Below, in pieces: positions 43,650 through 57,185 of a stretch of DNA of 64,000 nucleotides. The stretch covers positions 682,001 through 746,000 of the forward strand of contig CAJNOJ010000018.1 in NCBI GenBank assembly GCA_905250025.1, given 5' to 3'. Position 1 is the first letter of the stretch. Every line of letters starts with the position of its first letter. Source of the stretch: Adineta ricciae. Its lineage: Eukaryota; Rotifera; Eurotatoria; Adinetida; Adinetidae. A model generated the notes under the pieces. The model searched no databases. It saw nothing but the letters and a program-made list of their open reading frames with translations, and had not been told where the DNA came from. Both the position numbers and the translations under genes were made by a program.

Positions 43650-46456
43650 GCGACCTCGAAAGAAAGAGCGGACAAATACGCGAAGATAACAAGTCATCTT
43701 AGAAAGAAATTTCCGGGGATTGTCTTCTGATGACTATCGTATATACTCAATATTTCTTATCTTCTCAATTCAGTTCCGCTCGATGAACTCAATTAGGAAC
43801 GTGCATAGCGCATCTCTAATGGTCATCATTTTCTTTTCGAGAGTCTCTTGTTTACTACTCGACTGTGTCGGCTATCAGTCAAGCAAGGCTAAGTGGTCAA
43901 TATTCATTTTTTCTGCTTCTCTCTCTCGCTCTTTCTTTTTTCTCACTACCTCGTAATTTCCTTCTTTATTCCTAACCACCAGTAGCACTTGCCAATGACG
44001 TACTCGCTTCGATCACGTACGTAACCTTCGACATTGAATTGAATAAAAATTTCTCTTTCTTTTCAACTAAGTTCACTTTACCTCTTATCAAAACATATCA
44101 AGATATATACATACGCCTTTTCACTTTTCTTCTTGGATGTGATTTCATTGAGTTTTGTCTATCATCAAACACTCATACATATGTGCAATTCTCTTCCTAG
44201 TGATTGATGCTTTCAAATCAAATATATATATATATATGTGTGTAATGTTCATGCGACTTAATCAATGTCAACTTCCTACTTTACAATCGACCTCATGAGA
44301 AAAATAAGTAACAATCACACGTGTCTCACCTTTATGATTTCTTTTCTTATGTATTGAAGACGGTCGAATAATCTGAGAAACAATAATGACGATGATGATC
44401 AGACACGCCGCCCAAAGTGGTAGAGTTCATCCATCGTTACTGCAAATACATTTGTCCAGATATCCATTGCTCTTTTCCTTTTCTCGACCATCATATGTTC
44501 ACTATCATACTTCTGACATTCTTCTGTTCTTCTCACACCGACTCTACGACATCCTCTAAGCGTATATAAAAAAAAAAGAGAAGCATGATTTTAATGAATT
44601 CTTCTTTTCTCGCTTTCTCTCCTCTGTCCAGCACATAGAATACGCACAAATTCTCATTTCCTGTTAAGTGTGAGAACGAAGGAAAAAGAGACTTCTTCAT
44701 CGTTCTATCTTATAATACAGATATAATGAAAAAATATGAACAGCAAGAAGACGATGAGGACGAGAATAAGAAGCGTCTAAGACAAGCGTCATCAATAGAA
44801 ACGGTGATGAGTGAAGAGCATCATAATCTAATAGAGACTAAAAGAGCAAGGAAAGAGAAAACATGGTAACGTCAAAGTGATTACCGTTAATCGATCAAAG
44901 TTAGAGAAAGAGAGGAAGAAGTCGACAACACGAATCTAACTTATGTCTAGGTTAATAACATCACGTCGGCCAGATATCTTTCTCATATATAATGACGCAA
45001 TGGATAGTTGTCGATCTCCTGTGATGTTCTCATGTCTAAACCAGAAGAATTCGACACGGTAGCGGAAGAGAAGCTCATACTCACACTACCGAGCTCTGCG
45101 TTTGTCTTTTCTAACTTAAAATTAAGTATCGAATTATGATATAACACTGAGCTCATCATTATCTGCAAGTTGAAGACGAGCAAATGCTGAACGCGATGAA
45201 AAAAAGAACACTAGCTCTTCTTCCTATTAAATGATCACATCATTTAAGTGTGAAACCGAGCACTGAATCATGATATTTATCATCTTTATTTCTTTGCGTA
45301 ACATACACGCGCACGACCGAGCGATTATTATTGACCAACAATGACCTTTGCACACAGTGATTTGTTGCCTGTGATGTTATTATTTATACAGCAAAGAAAT
45401 ACAACTAATTGTGTCCAAAACGAGCAAATAATAAGAATAATAATGATAAAGGAACCTCTAATATTTTATATTAGCTCGAAGAGAAATAGAACCTATACAT
45501 ATACATAATGCAATTGGTGAAAGTAGCTATTAACTGACCAGTGAGCAGCATTGCAGCGTGTCAACGTAATCAATAAGATGAGTATAGGGTAACGAGAAGA
45601 AAGTGATGAACGTTCTTTGACTGTGAAAAGCTGAATTATTAATAGATGTTGACCAGTCTAGTAAATTTCTTTTTCCAAAGACATGACAGCAAATAATTTC
45701 TTAATGCAATGATCGAGTGTTCTCTCGAGAATCTTCAAAGAATATTTATGCTGAGCAAGAAAAGAAATATATGGATTATCTAGGTGTAATATTGAAATTC
45801 TCTTGTGGGTTTTCGTTCATCTCACTGCAGGATAAGATGTTGTCGATATCATATTTAGCCTCAAGTGTGTGAGTGAACAACTATCGTTCTCTCTCTCTTA
45901 TCTCTCCTCCAGGAAACCTGTCAAATAGCATCCACCAACGTTTATAGTACGCGTAAACACAACAAATACGAAGGTTTTCGCTTCATGTAGATCTTCCTAC
46001 ACACATTACTATTTCTATTCTTGCCATTGTTGATGTGAACAGATCATCGAACAAATGTGAAATCAAAAGTGTTTATACTTTTCTTCCCATTGAAAAAGTC
46101 TGATCTAATATCAGTTGATTATGATCAAACAAAATCTGCCGACTGACAACGCGATCTTTTGCATAATAATATCTCACGATGTAACAGCTTATCCACTAAT
46201 TGGCGGTTATCTAGAACGGTTAAGATCATATTCAGTCATTTGCGCTTCACTACATCTCGATCACATGCTGAATTAGATTCGAATAGAAATCGACGCGATT
46301 GATTACTAAACATCCTACAAGTGTTACATCATTTTTGTTTTTCATCATCAGCATCGACTTGTACCAATCACTTCACTGCATACACGTGAAAAGATGAACA
46401 TTTACTTTCTCGGATGTACTAAAACACCTGACAATTTCTATGAAAAATACTCAACT

Positions 46457-46500
46457 TACCACTGTGGACGATCGTTGCTAGATTCTTGGTTGGTATTTCG
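46457..46500 (-). promoter_or_regulatory. Possible 5' UTR exon end of the protocadherin
   Basis: A donor-like CCACAGTG|gtaagttgag on the minus strand could splice to the acceptor …ctttatctag just before the protocadherin ATG, 3.7 kb away. The exon start is unknown. Confidence 0.25.
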
Positions 46501-48439
46501 AGGGAAAAAAGAGAAGAAATGACTTTGACGTGTCTCAAGAACGTTCTTTTGTCTAGTAGCTTTGAAATTGTTCATTTGTGATCGGCAGTGGAGGGTGGAG
46601 TAGAGAAGAATATGAGTGTAATAAAGATAAGAATTGGAATCAATTGATTTTGCAACGGACAATGTATACAGTCACTATTTATGGCGTCGGCAATCGGACG
46701 GGCAACGTTCACATCAAGAGTACTCGTTGACAATAAGACACAAGAAAGGTGTGACAGAAGAAAAAATAAATATAGCATTGATCTCCTCGAGGGCATCTGT
46801 GTCATTGATTAATTTTATGAATGGAACAGGAAATAAAAGGTAATATCAAGTGTAGCAACAAAATCATTATTTCGTTTTTTTTTATATTAAACTAACCTTC
46901 GAGTACACTTTGTCTTCATAGACCTGTTTCAATTATCGGCCTATATATATCGAATAGATAGACAAGATTGTTACTCATTTACATGCTATAAATCAAAAGA
47001 AACTTTTCGAACATAAAATATTTTTAATTATAACATGAAAAAAGAAAGAAATCTCAATCATCTTCTATGATTGACAAATGATGTGTATCATCATCATCGA
47101 CTATAATCGTATCTCTCATCGGATAGATAATGTTTGTAATAAAAGCTATAATCTCGAGGGATGTACAACACTGCAGACTGATCGATCATTGAGCACATAC
47201 ACACAGTTTGAAAAACAGAGGAAAATGAAAGGAAGTTTTGATGCATGCAGTAGATAATCCTCGACAACATGTTCGATTGATCCATCATGTTTAGTCGGAT
47301 TTTACTAATAAGACAATCCACATCTGCATATAAGCTTTCATATCAAGACTCTTTATAATAATCCATCTTGATTTAGACTACTTCATACTTAACATATACA
47401 GATCATATACGTCAAAGTGAGTTATAGGAGAGCGAGTTGTTGTTCAAGATCATAGAGAGAAAACGAAATATTCGCTCCGATATTTGAGTGACAGGTTGAC
47501 AAAGTGCTACTCTTTATATTGATTTGGTTATCGATCAATGTTATTCGTAATCAACACTCGACAGGGCCGAGTCCGTGTACTTAACACGCTTGAGTTATGT
47601 AACTCTTTCCGAATTGGTCTTTGCAAAGTTACTAGTTTGTATTTCATATATGATCTGTACTGTTATCATAGAATTTCTTTTCATTGTTTCGATTAAAGTA
47701 ACAATATGTAAAAGAATTTTATATCTCTAAACTTGCTTCGTAGCCGATGTCGCAAATTGACATAGTAGTAATGTTTGTTATCGTATTTTTTCACCGCTTT
47801 CATAATAACATATGATTTTAACCTAATAATAAATAATGCAAGGAAATTGTGATTCTGAGTGGTTTGTAATATTTCTCGGGGAAAACTTCAATTTGCGTCT
47901 TTGACTCAACGAATTAACCAGTACAATTCCGTTATAAATAACTATTATAACTTGAGTACAGATTATATTTGCATGAAGTTATGTAATAAGAACGAATCTC
48001 AGTAAGATCAACACTATTAATAGATTCAAATCCAGAAAAGGAAATCTGGTAGTGATTGAATTTCAAACATATCCTTGCACACGTCTCTTATTCTTGTCCA
48101 ATGTGCGAAGCTTCTAGAAAAAATTTTTCGATCGCTAGGATGTATTCGCGCTACTATTGGTGTAAAGTTAGTAGGCGGATCTCGTAGTAAAAGCAGCAAA
48201 ATGTTTTTTTTAGGTTAGTAGAAATGTAATATCATGATATTGTTCTGATCGAAAAGATGTATTGACTATTTATGGTAAAAAAATGTATATTGTAAAAGAT
48301 TTTAAAGAAAAAAAAGTAAATTTTTATCACAAGTAAAATAAAATACTGCTGTTCTGTCGGACATAGTCACTTCTGCATTCACAATAGTATAGTCAGCACT
48401 CGTGGGTTCTTCTAGTTTAAATGTAAATTACAAAATTCA

Positions 48440-48922
48440 TTATCGAAACGGGATCAATTCTTGTCTGAGTTTGATACCATATACATACTGCAAAGCTTTC
48501 GAAACTCTATCGACATCAGTTTGCCAGTAACTATACTGTAAAATTGAACCGGCTTTTACTTGCCGTATGCAAGTAGCATACCCAACGCTGACTTTAATTT
48601 CTCCGCTTTCAGGGTGTCTTTCAAATAAAATTTGTGTTAAGACAGCTGATATTTGACCATCAGTTCCATAATCGAATGTAATACGCTTGTCCGTGTCGGA
48701 ATCCGAATTGACGTGGAATAAAGCTTTGATATCGTTTTTCATTTTTGCTTCTTGATCAGAAAATTTTTTCTCAATATAGTCTTCGAAAGCTGCTTGAGTT
48801 ACGTTGCTTGGAAATGTAGTGAGTATAACTCGGCGGCGAAAGTCATCTTTTCCGTGTCCCACCTTTCCTGGCCACGAATCAGGTAGAATCTTGCTTTTGT
48901 TGTATGAATTGATTCGCTTTGA
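48440..48922 (-). CDS. Unknown-family paralogue, minus copy (start unresolved)
   Basis: An open exon of 160 codons whose left border matches an acceptor (cttatttggtag) at 48922. It contains RRVILTTFPSN, FEDYIEKKFSD, ITFDYGTDGQISAVL and ISV-type VSVGYATCIRQVKAGS, and ends HRF-less in LRQELIPFR. These blocks align with the plus-strand gene at 49402-50004, so the two are divergent paralogues. No ATG lies in frame before KMKND, so either an upstream exon supplies the start or the copy is decaying. Upstream, a stretch near 48992 reads IGSLVSK, resembling the paralogue's MGSIVSQ with ATA in place of ATG, but in another frame. No domain is recognised. Confidence 0.5.
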   Translation of the reverse strand, partial: SKRINSYNKSKILPDSWPGKVGHGKDDFRRRVILTTFPSNVTQAAFEDYIEKKFSDQEAKMKNDIKALFHVNSDSDTDKRITFDYGTDGQISAVLTQILFERHPESGEIKVSVGYATCIRQVKAGSILQYSYWQTDVDRVSKALQYVYGIKLRQELIPFR

Positions 48923-49401
48923 CTACCAAATAAGATTTAGAAGCAGGGAGAAGTTCAGGAAGAGGAAGAAATTTTGATACTAAGGAACCTATCTGTGAAA
49001 TTTTCCTTCAAGTGATAGAAGACGTCGTTAAATAACATTAATACACGTAGAAAAGTATGTCGTCATTTGTTTGGAGAATTCCAGATAAAAAACAGAATTC
49101 GCTCAAATCTATGATAGAGATACTTAGATAAGAAGATAATGAAAGTATATGCGGATCGATTTGTATTTTAGTGGGGAGAATTCCATATTTCGTAAGATAA
49201 AATGATGATAACACTCGTGTGTAAATAAAAACTATTTCGTAGATTGGATTATTACCTACTTAAATATGCGTTAGCATCGATGTTATCTTATTTATGACAG
49301 ATACATTTTATCCTATACGCGACTCGTTCTCACTTATACGAGAAATATATAAGCGATGCTTGCTTGAAAAACTCCAGCTATTTATATCAAATTTGAATCA
49401 A
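48923..49401. promoter_or_regulatory. Shared spacer between head-to-head paralogues
   Basis: About 480 bp between the two divergent copies. It holds the degenerate IGSLVSK-like stretch and AT-rich sequence. Confidence 0.4.
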
Positions 49402-50004
49402 ATGGGTTCTATCGTCAGTCAGTCCACATCAAAGGATCGACCGTCAGACAAACCGAAGAAGGACTCAAATGAACCGGCTGATTATACATGGTTCTTCGAA
49501 AATTATCCTGAAGATATTAAACAAGACTCTTATAATGATAGATGCGTAATAACAACATTGTCAAATGATTTTCAAATCGAACATATCGAATCATTTGTTA
49601 ACCAAAAGTTTTCGGGTTTAGATGATGATATGAGAAAACAAGTTAAACAATTAATTATGACTAACAGGGTTGAGAAATGGAAAACTGATCGAATGTCACC
49701 CTCACCCTCATGCGAAGAACTTGCCAATGAAGAACGTGAAATCAACGAATATTGTGCTGTTAATAGCACAACAAGTAGTCTATCATTTCGTTATGAAGGT
49801 GCTGATAAAATAACAGCTACTTTAATAAAAATACAACTTGAAAATAATTCTACAGTTGATGAATTGCAAATCACTGTTGGATATATTAAAGTTAAAAGAC
49901 AAATAAAGAATGGCTCGACGGATATGAACACTTATTGGAAACCTAATGAACGTCGAATTCACAGAGCTCTATTGCATAAATTTAGTCAAAAATTCGATAA
50001 ATAA
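49402..50004 (+). CDS. Unknown-family protein with N-myristoylation motif (200 aa)
   Basis: A single-exon frame. An upstream in-frame Met at 49294 would add 36 aa, but I prefer 49402 because it gives MGSIVSQST, a match to the N-myristoylation pattern MGxxxS. The rest is hydrophilic, with Lys/Asp-rich N-terminal residues, then DRCVITTLSND, SFVNQKFSG, a variable Glu-rich insertion and LSFRYEGADKITATLIKIQ…ITVGYIKVKRQIKNGS. The second half aligns with the minus-strand paralogue. It looks soluble and membrane-tethered. The alternating charged/hydrophobic strands suggest a beta-rich fold. Function unknown, probably lineage-specific. Confidence 0.6.
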   Translation: MGSIVSQSTSKDRPSDKPKKDSNEPADYTWFFENYPEDIKQDSYNDRCVITTLSNDFQIEHIESFVNQKFSGLDDDMRKQVKQLIMTNRVEKWKTDRMSPSPSCEELANEEREINEYCAVNSTTSSLSFRYEGADKITATLIKIQLENNSTVDELQITVGYIKVKRQIKNGSTDMNTYWKPNERRIHRALLHKFSQKFDK

Positions 50005-51478
50005 ACGACAACTTTTAACTTGGATAACTTTATGTAACTCAGATAAACCCGAAAACAAGTTTTCAGATACTATTTGAAAATTTGATCTTTTTATATATTT
50101 TTATAGCCACTTCTTACTAATAAATTCAACAAGACTTTTACTGAATTGACTATTTGTAAGAATTTTTCAAGTCAGATATTAACAACAACCTAGCTAATTA
50201 TGAAACTGAGTTAAGTAGATGTATGAGATCTCGCCGAATCCTTTTGAAAAGCCAAGTATCTGAAAGATGGAAAATTTTACACTATTTTGTAAAAGAAACA
50301 TGTGAAATTAAGGTATAAAAGGAAATCAGATGATTTGTTCTCTTGTATCAGGAGGACAAACACAGTGCTGTTGGGATCAATTTTAGAATTTTGTAAGATT
50401 AAAAGAATAGAAATTTATTGTCTTAAATTCAGGCAAGGTATATATCTCACGATTTGTAAACCATGAAGTATTTTGTTCGGCTAAAAGCATATCCAAATCA
50501 TCGTGCCAAAACCTGCACCTTGATACATTTGATAATTTCTTATAAAAATTCGGAGATTTAGAATCATGTACATGCTAATATAGACAGATAACGGTAGGTT
50601 GTAGTGGTAACGAAAACAGAAATCATTGCAATGGTCTAAAGATTTTGAGCTCTGCCTATCAGTAGCCATGTAACTTTATTCAGTCACTTGTAAACATGTT
50701 ATCATCGTAAGATATTTGAAACTTATGACCATATCCGTACTGTGAACGCGCGCTCATTTCTCTGATGTGGTAGATCTTTCGGATTGTGTTGCATAAAATT
50801 TTATCGTGCGGTTAACTGTTCTGTTGTATATCCGTCCCTTTCGTTTGTGAATCTTTTTGCTCACTGTCGCATCGAATTAGAGTCATGGAGATTTTTGAAG
50901 GTGATTATTATCTTCTAAGTTTGTGATCTTGCCATTCAGAAAAATTCTTCACTGATTGATTGTGAAAGTGTTTTTTCATCTTTTGCATTCTTCATATAAA
51001 AATATAGTGCTGCGTCTGTTTCGGACAATTCTTCAGTCAAGAGAAACTGAAAATGTGCTAAGAGCATTTTATTTTCGAATGCCATTTTGTGTACAAAAGA
51101 AATAAATTAAAAACATTAGAGTACTTATAGTTTTTCGAAACGAAGTTGCTGAAATAAAATCAGTTAAGCAAATGTCAATTGGTTTGGTTAGCTTATTCAA
51201 CAGATGTGATAGATATATGAGTCACTTCTTATACTGGACATCTTCTGATATTACTAAAGGAGATGCATCGAAATTGAAATTTAGTCATTTTCCATCAATT
51301 TTCATGACTACAGTGAACAAAGATCATGCTGCCACTTTCTACAAGATGTATACACATGCCTACTAATGACTTCTTCGCTAATAGAGTCAATTAAATGAAT
51401 TGTTTGTCGCAGATGAAAACCTATGTATAGTTTACATGTAGAATTGCTAAACATCTAGGAAGATTTATTTATGAAAAG
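50005..51478. other. Intergenic region
   Basis: No supported gene. A 64-codon frame at 51172-51366 and a 62-codon one at 50669-50481 have no recognised features. Confidence 0.5.
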
Positions 51479-52043
51479 TTATTTAAACTTTTGTGCTGCT
51501 ATTTCACAAGGTGATAGTCCTTGTTGTCGTGCTTTTTCTTCTTCTTCTTCATGATGTGCTTTCTCATCATCTTCACATTCCCGAATCATGCGAGTATTAT
51601 CAAATAACATGTACGGTTTGACGACTAAACCTAATCAAAGTGAAAACATCGATTAGAAATTTCAATGCTTCAAATAAAGATAATGATACATACGATAAGT
51701 ATTTTCACTAGTTTGAACAGTTTGTAACACTTGTCGGCGAAGAAAACTATCTGTATCTTTTGCTGCACGGATTAACTACCGAATGAAAATAGTTTGTTGT
51801 AACTTCAATGCAATTTGACTTACTTCTTTGATGGTTTTTTCGTCGGTAACATTTTTATAATGTGTGAAATTTTCTCGTATGCCTTGTGTCATACCTACAG
51901 CAGATAGACATAAAATAGAAATCCATATGTATGCCAAGTAACTCACTAGCAATTCGTACTGGATCATTTTGGAAAACATCCTGTGCAGTACGAATTAATT
52001 TCTTATAATGTGCTAACACTTGTGAGCGTAGCGGAGTTACCAT
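51479..52043 (-). CDS. LYRM7: LYR-family complex III assembly factor, LYRM7/MZM1-like
   Basis: Mitochondrial matrix chaperone that stabilises the Rieske iron-sulfur protein before insertion into complex III. Four exons, 52043-51947, 51894-51824, 51775-51694 and 51630-51479, sum to 133 aa in frame. Family features are VLAHYKKLIRTAQDVFQNDP (LYR-helix region, with HYKK in place of LYR), IRENFTHYKNVTDEKTIKELI and FLRRQVLQTVQTSENTYRL, close in order to LYRM7. The C-terminus is a longer Glu-rich helix ending AAQKFK. TTTATT at about 51464 gives AATAAA on this strand. The ATG lies 124 bp after the SARS1 stop, with an acceptor tttttatag 7 nt before it. Confidence 0.75.
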
Positions 52044-52167
52044 TTCTTTTTCTATAAAAAGTACAGAAAGATGATGAGTTCGCAAGATAGTGAAATGCGC
52101 TTTTCTTTTTGTATTTTTATATTGATAAATAGATGATGAAACATCAAGAAAAAAAAATGGAAAAATG
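52044..52167 (-). promoter_or_regulatory. Operon-like spacer with 3' splice site, SARS1-LYRM7
   Basis: A 124-bp gap between same-strand genes. It ends with a pyrimidine-rich acceptor (ctgtactttttatag) 7 nt before the LYRM7 ATG and shows no convincing donor or promoter, as expected for trans-splicing of a downstream cistron. Confidence 0.45.
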
Positions 52168-54000
<1,833 letters not shown>

Positions 54001-54397
54001 TTTGACAATATATGACAATACAAGTCATGTTGCTCGTTTATATACGATTGCATTGCATTGCATTGCATCAGCTATGACGACTTTCGTACTAATCAAGTAG
54101 GAAAGTTGGTAGTGGTACTTTGAATGGACATTTCTTTGTTGAATTGCTGAAAATAAGAAGACATCTTGGGTATTAAGATGCATTTATTTACATTTGCACA
54201 CACCTAGTCAAATTAACTAGCTGAATTTTGAATGGATGCAAAGAACGACTTATAATATTGACAACAAACGTACATTCGTTCTTTCCTTCTATTTAGATGT
54301 CGTTGCCGATCGATTCCAAGCAATTATAGTAAAGTTTGTATGCAAGCAAAGACAAAAGATCGCTGACATTTATTACAGAGTTGTTCTTAAAAAAAGA
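54001..54397. other. Intergenic region
   Basis: About 400 bp between TMEM231 and SARS1 (same strand). An acceptor-like …cttattttcag lies about 150 nt before the SARS1 ATG. Nothing else is assigned. Confidence 0.45.
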
Positions 54398-55315
54398 TTA
54401 AGGAGATTTTTTAACAATTGTTCGGACAAGCTGATTACTAAATACAAATTCTTTCACTTTGTTCATTAGGTATAAAAACGGGATCAAAGCAGTAACATAT
54501 TGAATCCATTGCCAACGGAATTCTTTCCAAAAGCTCGGTACATAACGTATTGTTTGCAAACTGGAAACAACAATTATTTTTACTGTTAATTTTGTTCCGC
54601 CAACACTGGACGATGACCACTGAACATACTCTTGATCGAATGTTGTGAAATATGGACGAGATGTATAATTTTTTAAGATCTGATCAAATGATGGTACGAT
54701 GGAATATGATCCGTAATCAATAATTGAAGATTGAAGTGATGATATGTCTGTATGATTCGAGATTGGCTGTAGTTGTTGAAAGCGAAGTTGACCATAGACA
54801 GTAACGATTGCATTACTTAATAATCCCCGTGGCGCTTTTAATGATATGAGTCCAAGCGCTTCCATTGAGATTTCTGGGTATTGTTTCAATTTATATGAAA
54901 ATATAGGCCAGATATTGACAGTTTTGTCCGCAACTGAACTTGTCAAAATGACCTGGTAAGTTATGTTTTGTTGATCAATCGTACCATCACCATCAATATC
55001 CCATGGAACAGCTGTTCGAAGAGTGCTTGGAGCATAAATCGACGAAAAATAATTATTTTCACGTTGGTCCGTAGAAGAAAAAACAACATCTGATGATGAA
55101 CCGATGATCAACTGAAGTTTTTTAAGCGAAGATATATTAGGCTGCTCAGTATAAGTTAGCTCTTTATAATAAAATCCGCTTGTAAAATAACTCGTGAACA
55201 ACGGTGACAAAAATGTTAAAAGAAGACACCATAGTTGAAACAACACCGCACTGGAGCACGGATGCGCAAAATATCGAATTCGATGATCTTGAGAATAAAC
55301 TTTGTATAATACCAT
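54398..55315 (-). CDS. TMEM231: TMEM231-like ciliary transition-zone protein
   Basis: Component of the B9/MKS complex at the ciliary transition zone. A single 305-aa exon. It starts MVLYKVYSQ, close to the family's MALYELFSHP, with Met at 55315 chosen on that match although an in-frame Met lies further upstream. A membrane helix at about residues 21-42 is followed by SGFYYKELTYTEQP, a luminal domain with DIDGDGTIDQQN (compare EDRNQDGKTD), FSYKL, a GQLRFQQLQP block and SIVPSFDQIL. A second helix (YVTALIPFLYLMNKVKEFVF) is followed by NQLVRTIV, as in the family. Potential N-glycosylation sites are present. It fits a ciliated animal. Divergent to the LIM gene. Confidence 0.88.
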   Translation of the reverse strand: MVLYKVYSQDHRIRYFAHPCSSAVLFQLWCLLLTFLSPLFTSYFTSGFYYKELTYTEQPNISSLKKLQLIIGSSSDVVFSSTDQRENNYFSSIYAPSTLRTAVPWDIDGDGTIDQQNITYQVILTSSVADKTVNIWPIFSYKLKQYPEISMEALGLISLKAPRGLLSNAIVTVYGQLRFQQLQPISNHTDISSLQSSIIDYGSYSIVPSFDQILKNYTSRPYFTTFDQEYVQWSSSSVGGTKLTVKIIVVSSLQTIRYVPSFWKEFRWQWIQYVTALIPFLYLMNKVKEFVFSNQLVRTIVKKSP

Positions 55316-56149
55316 TTTATCTACCCGACAAACTATATTATCATCAATGATTAAATTCATCCAACATGATGATTTAATCTTCTAACATATAACTATGTCA
55401 ATACCTCTATAGCTGTGTTCGATCGTCGTTTTGATCATGATAGATGGAGTTAGTAGTCTATTCTGTCTTGTGAGCTGAAGATGAGGATGAGAATGCAGTT
55501 TTTCTGCGGTGATTGAATGAAAATATTTCACGTACAATATAAACAGATTTCTGAATATTTTCATAAGATAAACACTGAAGACTATTGTTTTGTGAAGGTT
55601 CTTTTCTATACAATATAACTCCCGAGAGATACTTTCAGTCAATTATGTAGTATATCGATTTATCGGTTCATTAGTAAGGGTAATCAAATAGAATCCCGCT
55701 GTTAATGACTATCAACGATCATAGACTAGGGAAGGTGAATCAGAACATATCCTTTTGTTGACACTGTCATTTGACCTGTGTTGTAGATTCATCATCATTA
55801 TTTCTACAGCCATGCAGCCTACGCATCGATACGACTACGTTCTTCGTAACAGGCCAGAGAGAAAGCTCGAGTTATTTTAGGGTAAAGAGAAAGAATAAAC
55901 AAGAGTAACACCAATCGGCCGACGGAGATTAGCAGTTATACAGTTGTACTTATTATTCTGTAGGAAAAGGAGAACATACTGGAAAAAAAAAGAAAAGTAC
56001 TATCGACTGAAAATCGCCTACATCTTATCAGAAAAGAAAGAAAAGGCCGAAAGAGACACATAATAGCCATTTTTGTGCTCTGTTTCATTCTATTGCGTCG
56101 TATTTTGCCAGCATTTTGTACAATTTTACACGTCTAAACAGAAACGAAC
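55316..56149. promoter_or_regulatory. Divergent promoter region, TMEM231 / LIM gene
   Basis: About 830 bp between divergent genes. An 86-codon minus frame at 55642-55382 has no recognised feature. Confidence 0.4.
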
Positions 56150-57041
56150 ATGTCTACAGGTCCAACTGCAAATCGCCCATTGACAAAAACATTTTGTGCA
56201 ACATGCCAACAAGCATTTACACCGAGAGATGCGATGCAAATATATCAGGAGAGATATTATCATCCTCATTGTTTTTGCTGTTCAAGTTGTGGAAACACAT
56301 TAGCCGGCAAACCATTCTATCCGAAACCAAACAATCAATTTCAATGTGAAGCATGTAACCATGCACTAGCACCAACGTAGTGATCTAATATGTTCATTGC
56401 ATTCGAAAGTCTTCCTCTTTGCTTTTTCATTATTCTAGTTGCTGTATTTGTAATCAAAAGATTCAGTCAGGTACGGCAGCAAAACGGTACCAAGATCGTC
56501 ATTATCACAGTGGATGTTTTCGGTAAAACCATTTAATCGAATCTATTGAATTCTCCCTTTTTGTTCATCTTTAGCTGTTGCAAATGTAACGCAGTTGTAC
56601 CTGATGGTAAATTGTCCTGAAGTTCAATTGATTTTGTTGCATATAGATTCATTTAGGACATAACTTTGTCGATATGTTGGACGGACGTTTTCAATGTTTG
56701 ACATGTTCGCATCATATCACAGGATCATATCAAGGCAAAGAACATGCTCCTCATTTGGAAAATATCCTAGGTGAAATAGTTCCTGTTCAGTGTGATCAAG
56801 CAGGACGTATTCCCATTTGTGACAAATGTGCTCGGCCTGTCTCAGGCGACGAAGATGCATTCAAACTTGAAACACGTTATTATCATCTGGAATGTGCTCG
56901 CTGTAATCGTTGTCGTAAGAAACTTTTGAGAGTTCCATGTCGAAAACTTGGTTCAGCTTTGGGTAAGTTGAAATATATTAGAGGCCAAGCAAAATGAACT
57001 TTCCCTATCTCTCCCTTTTAGTTTGTCACACATGCTCATAA
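56150..57041 (+). CDS. Three-LIM-domain protein
   Basis: Zinc-binding adaptor of cytoskeletal or nuclear complexes. Five exons, 56150-56376, 56439-56522, 56575-56606, 56657-56962 and 57022-57041, sum to 222 aa. LIM1 has FCATC…HPHCFCCSSC…FQCEAC; LIM2 has CCICN…HSGCFRCCKC…FQCLTC; LIM3 has PICDKC…HLECARCNRC…VCHTC. A 30-40 aa Gly/His/Ile-rich linker separates LIM2 and LIM3. The protein ends right after the last zinc ligand. The final exon is only 20 nt. No PDZ, SH3 or homeobox is present, so it is a LIM-only protein; the subfamily is not assigned. AATAAA lies at 57174-57179. Confidence 0.85.
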
Positions 57042-57173
57042 CTCACCAAATACATGTCTACTCTATACAAATAAGCCTGATTTCGATATATTTTCTCTCT
57101 CCTTAATTATGAAATACCCCTTGATCATCTTTTTATTTTACACAGTATGAAAATTTATTCTTTTCTGATAAAA

Positions 57174-57179
57174 AATAAA
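57174..57179 (+). terminator. Poly(A) signal of the LIM gene
   Basis: AATAAA about 130 nt after the LIM stop and 7 nt before the stop of the convergent ANKUB1 gene. Confidence 0.5.
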
Positions 57180-57185
57180 ATCATC

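Larger units (their letters stand above)
42720..48439. other. Long non-coding region
   Basis: About 5.7 kb with no recognised gene, the largest such stretch here. It contains an unresolved base (N at 43329), an inverted repeat beside it, a TA run at 44222-44237 and many short AT/GA-rich tracts. A good donor (CAGTG|gtaagttg) on the minus strand at about 46458 could end a 5' untranslated exon of the protocadherin. Open frames of 65-78 codons show no domain. Confidence 0.45.
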
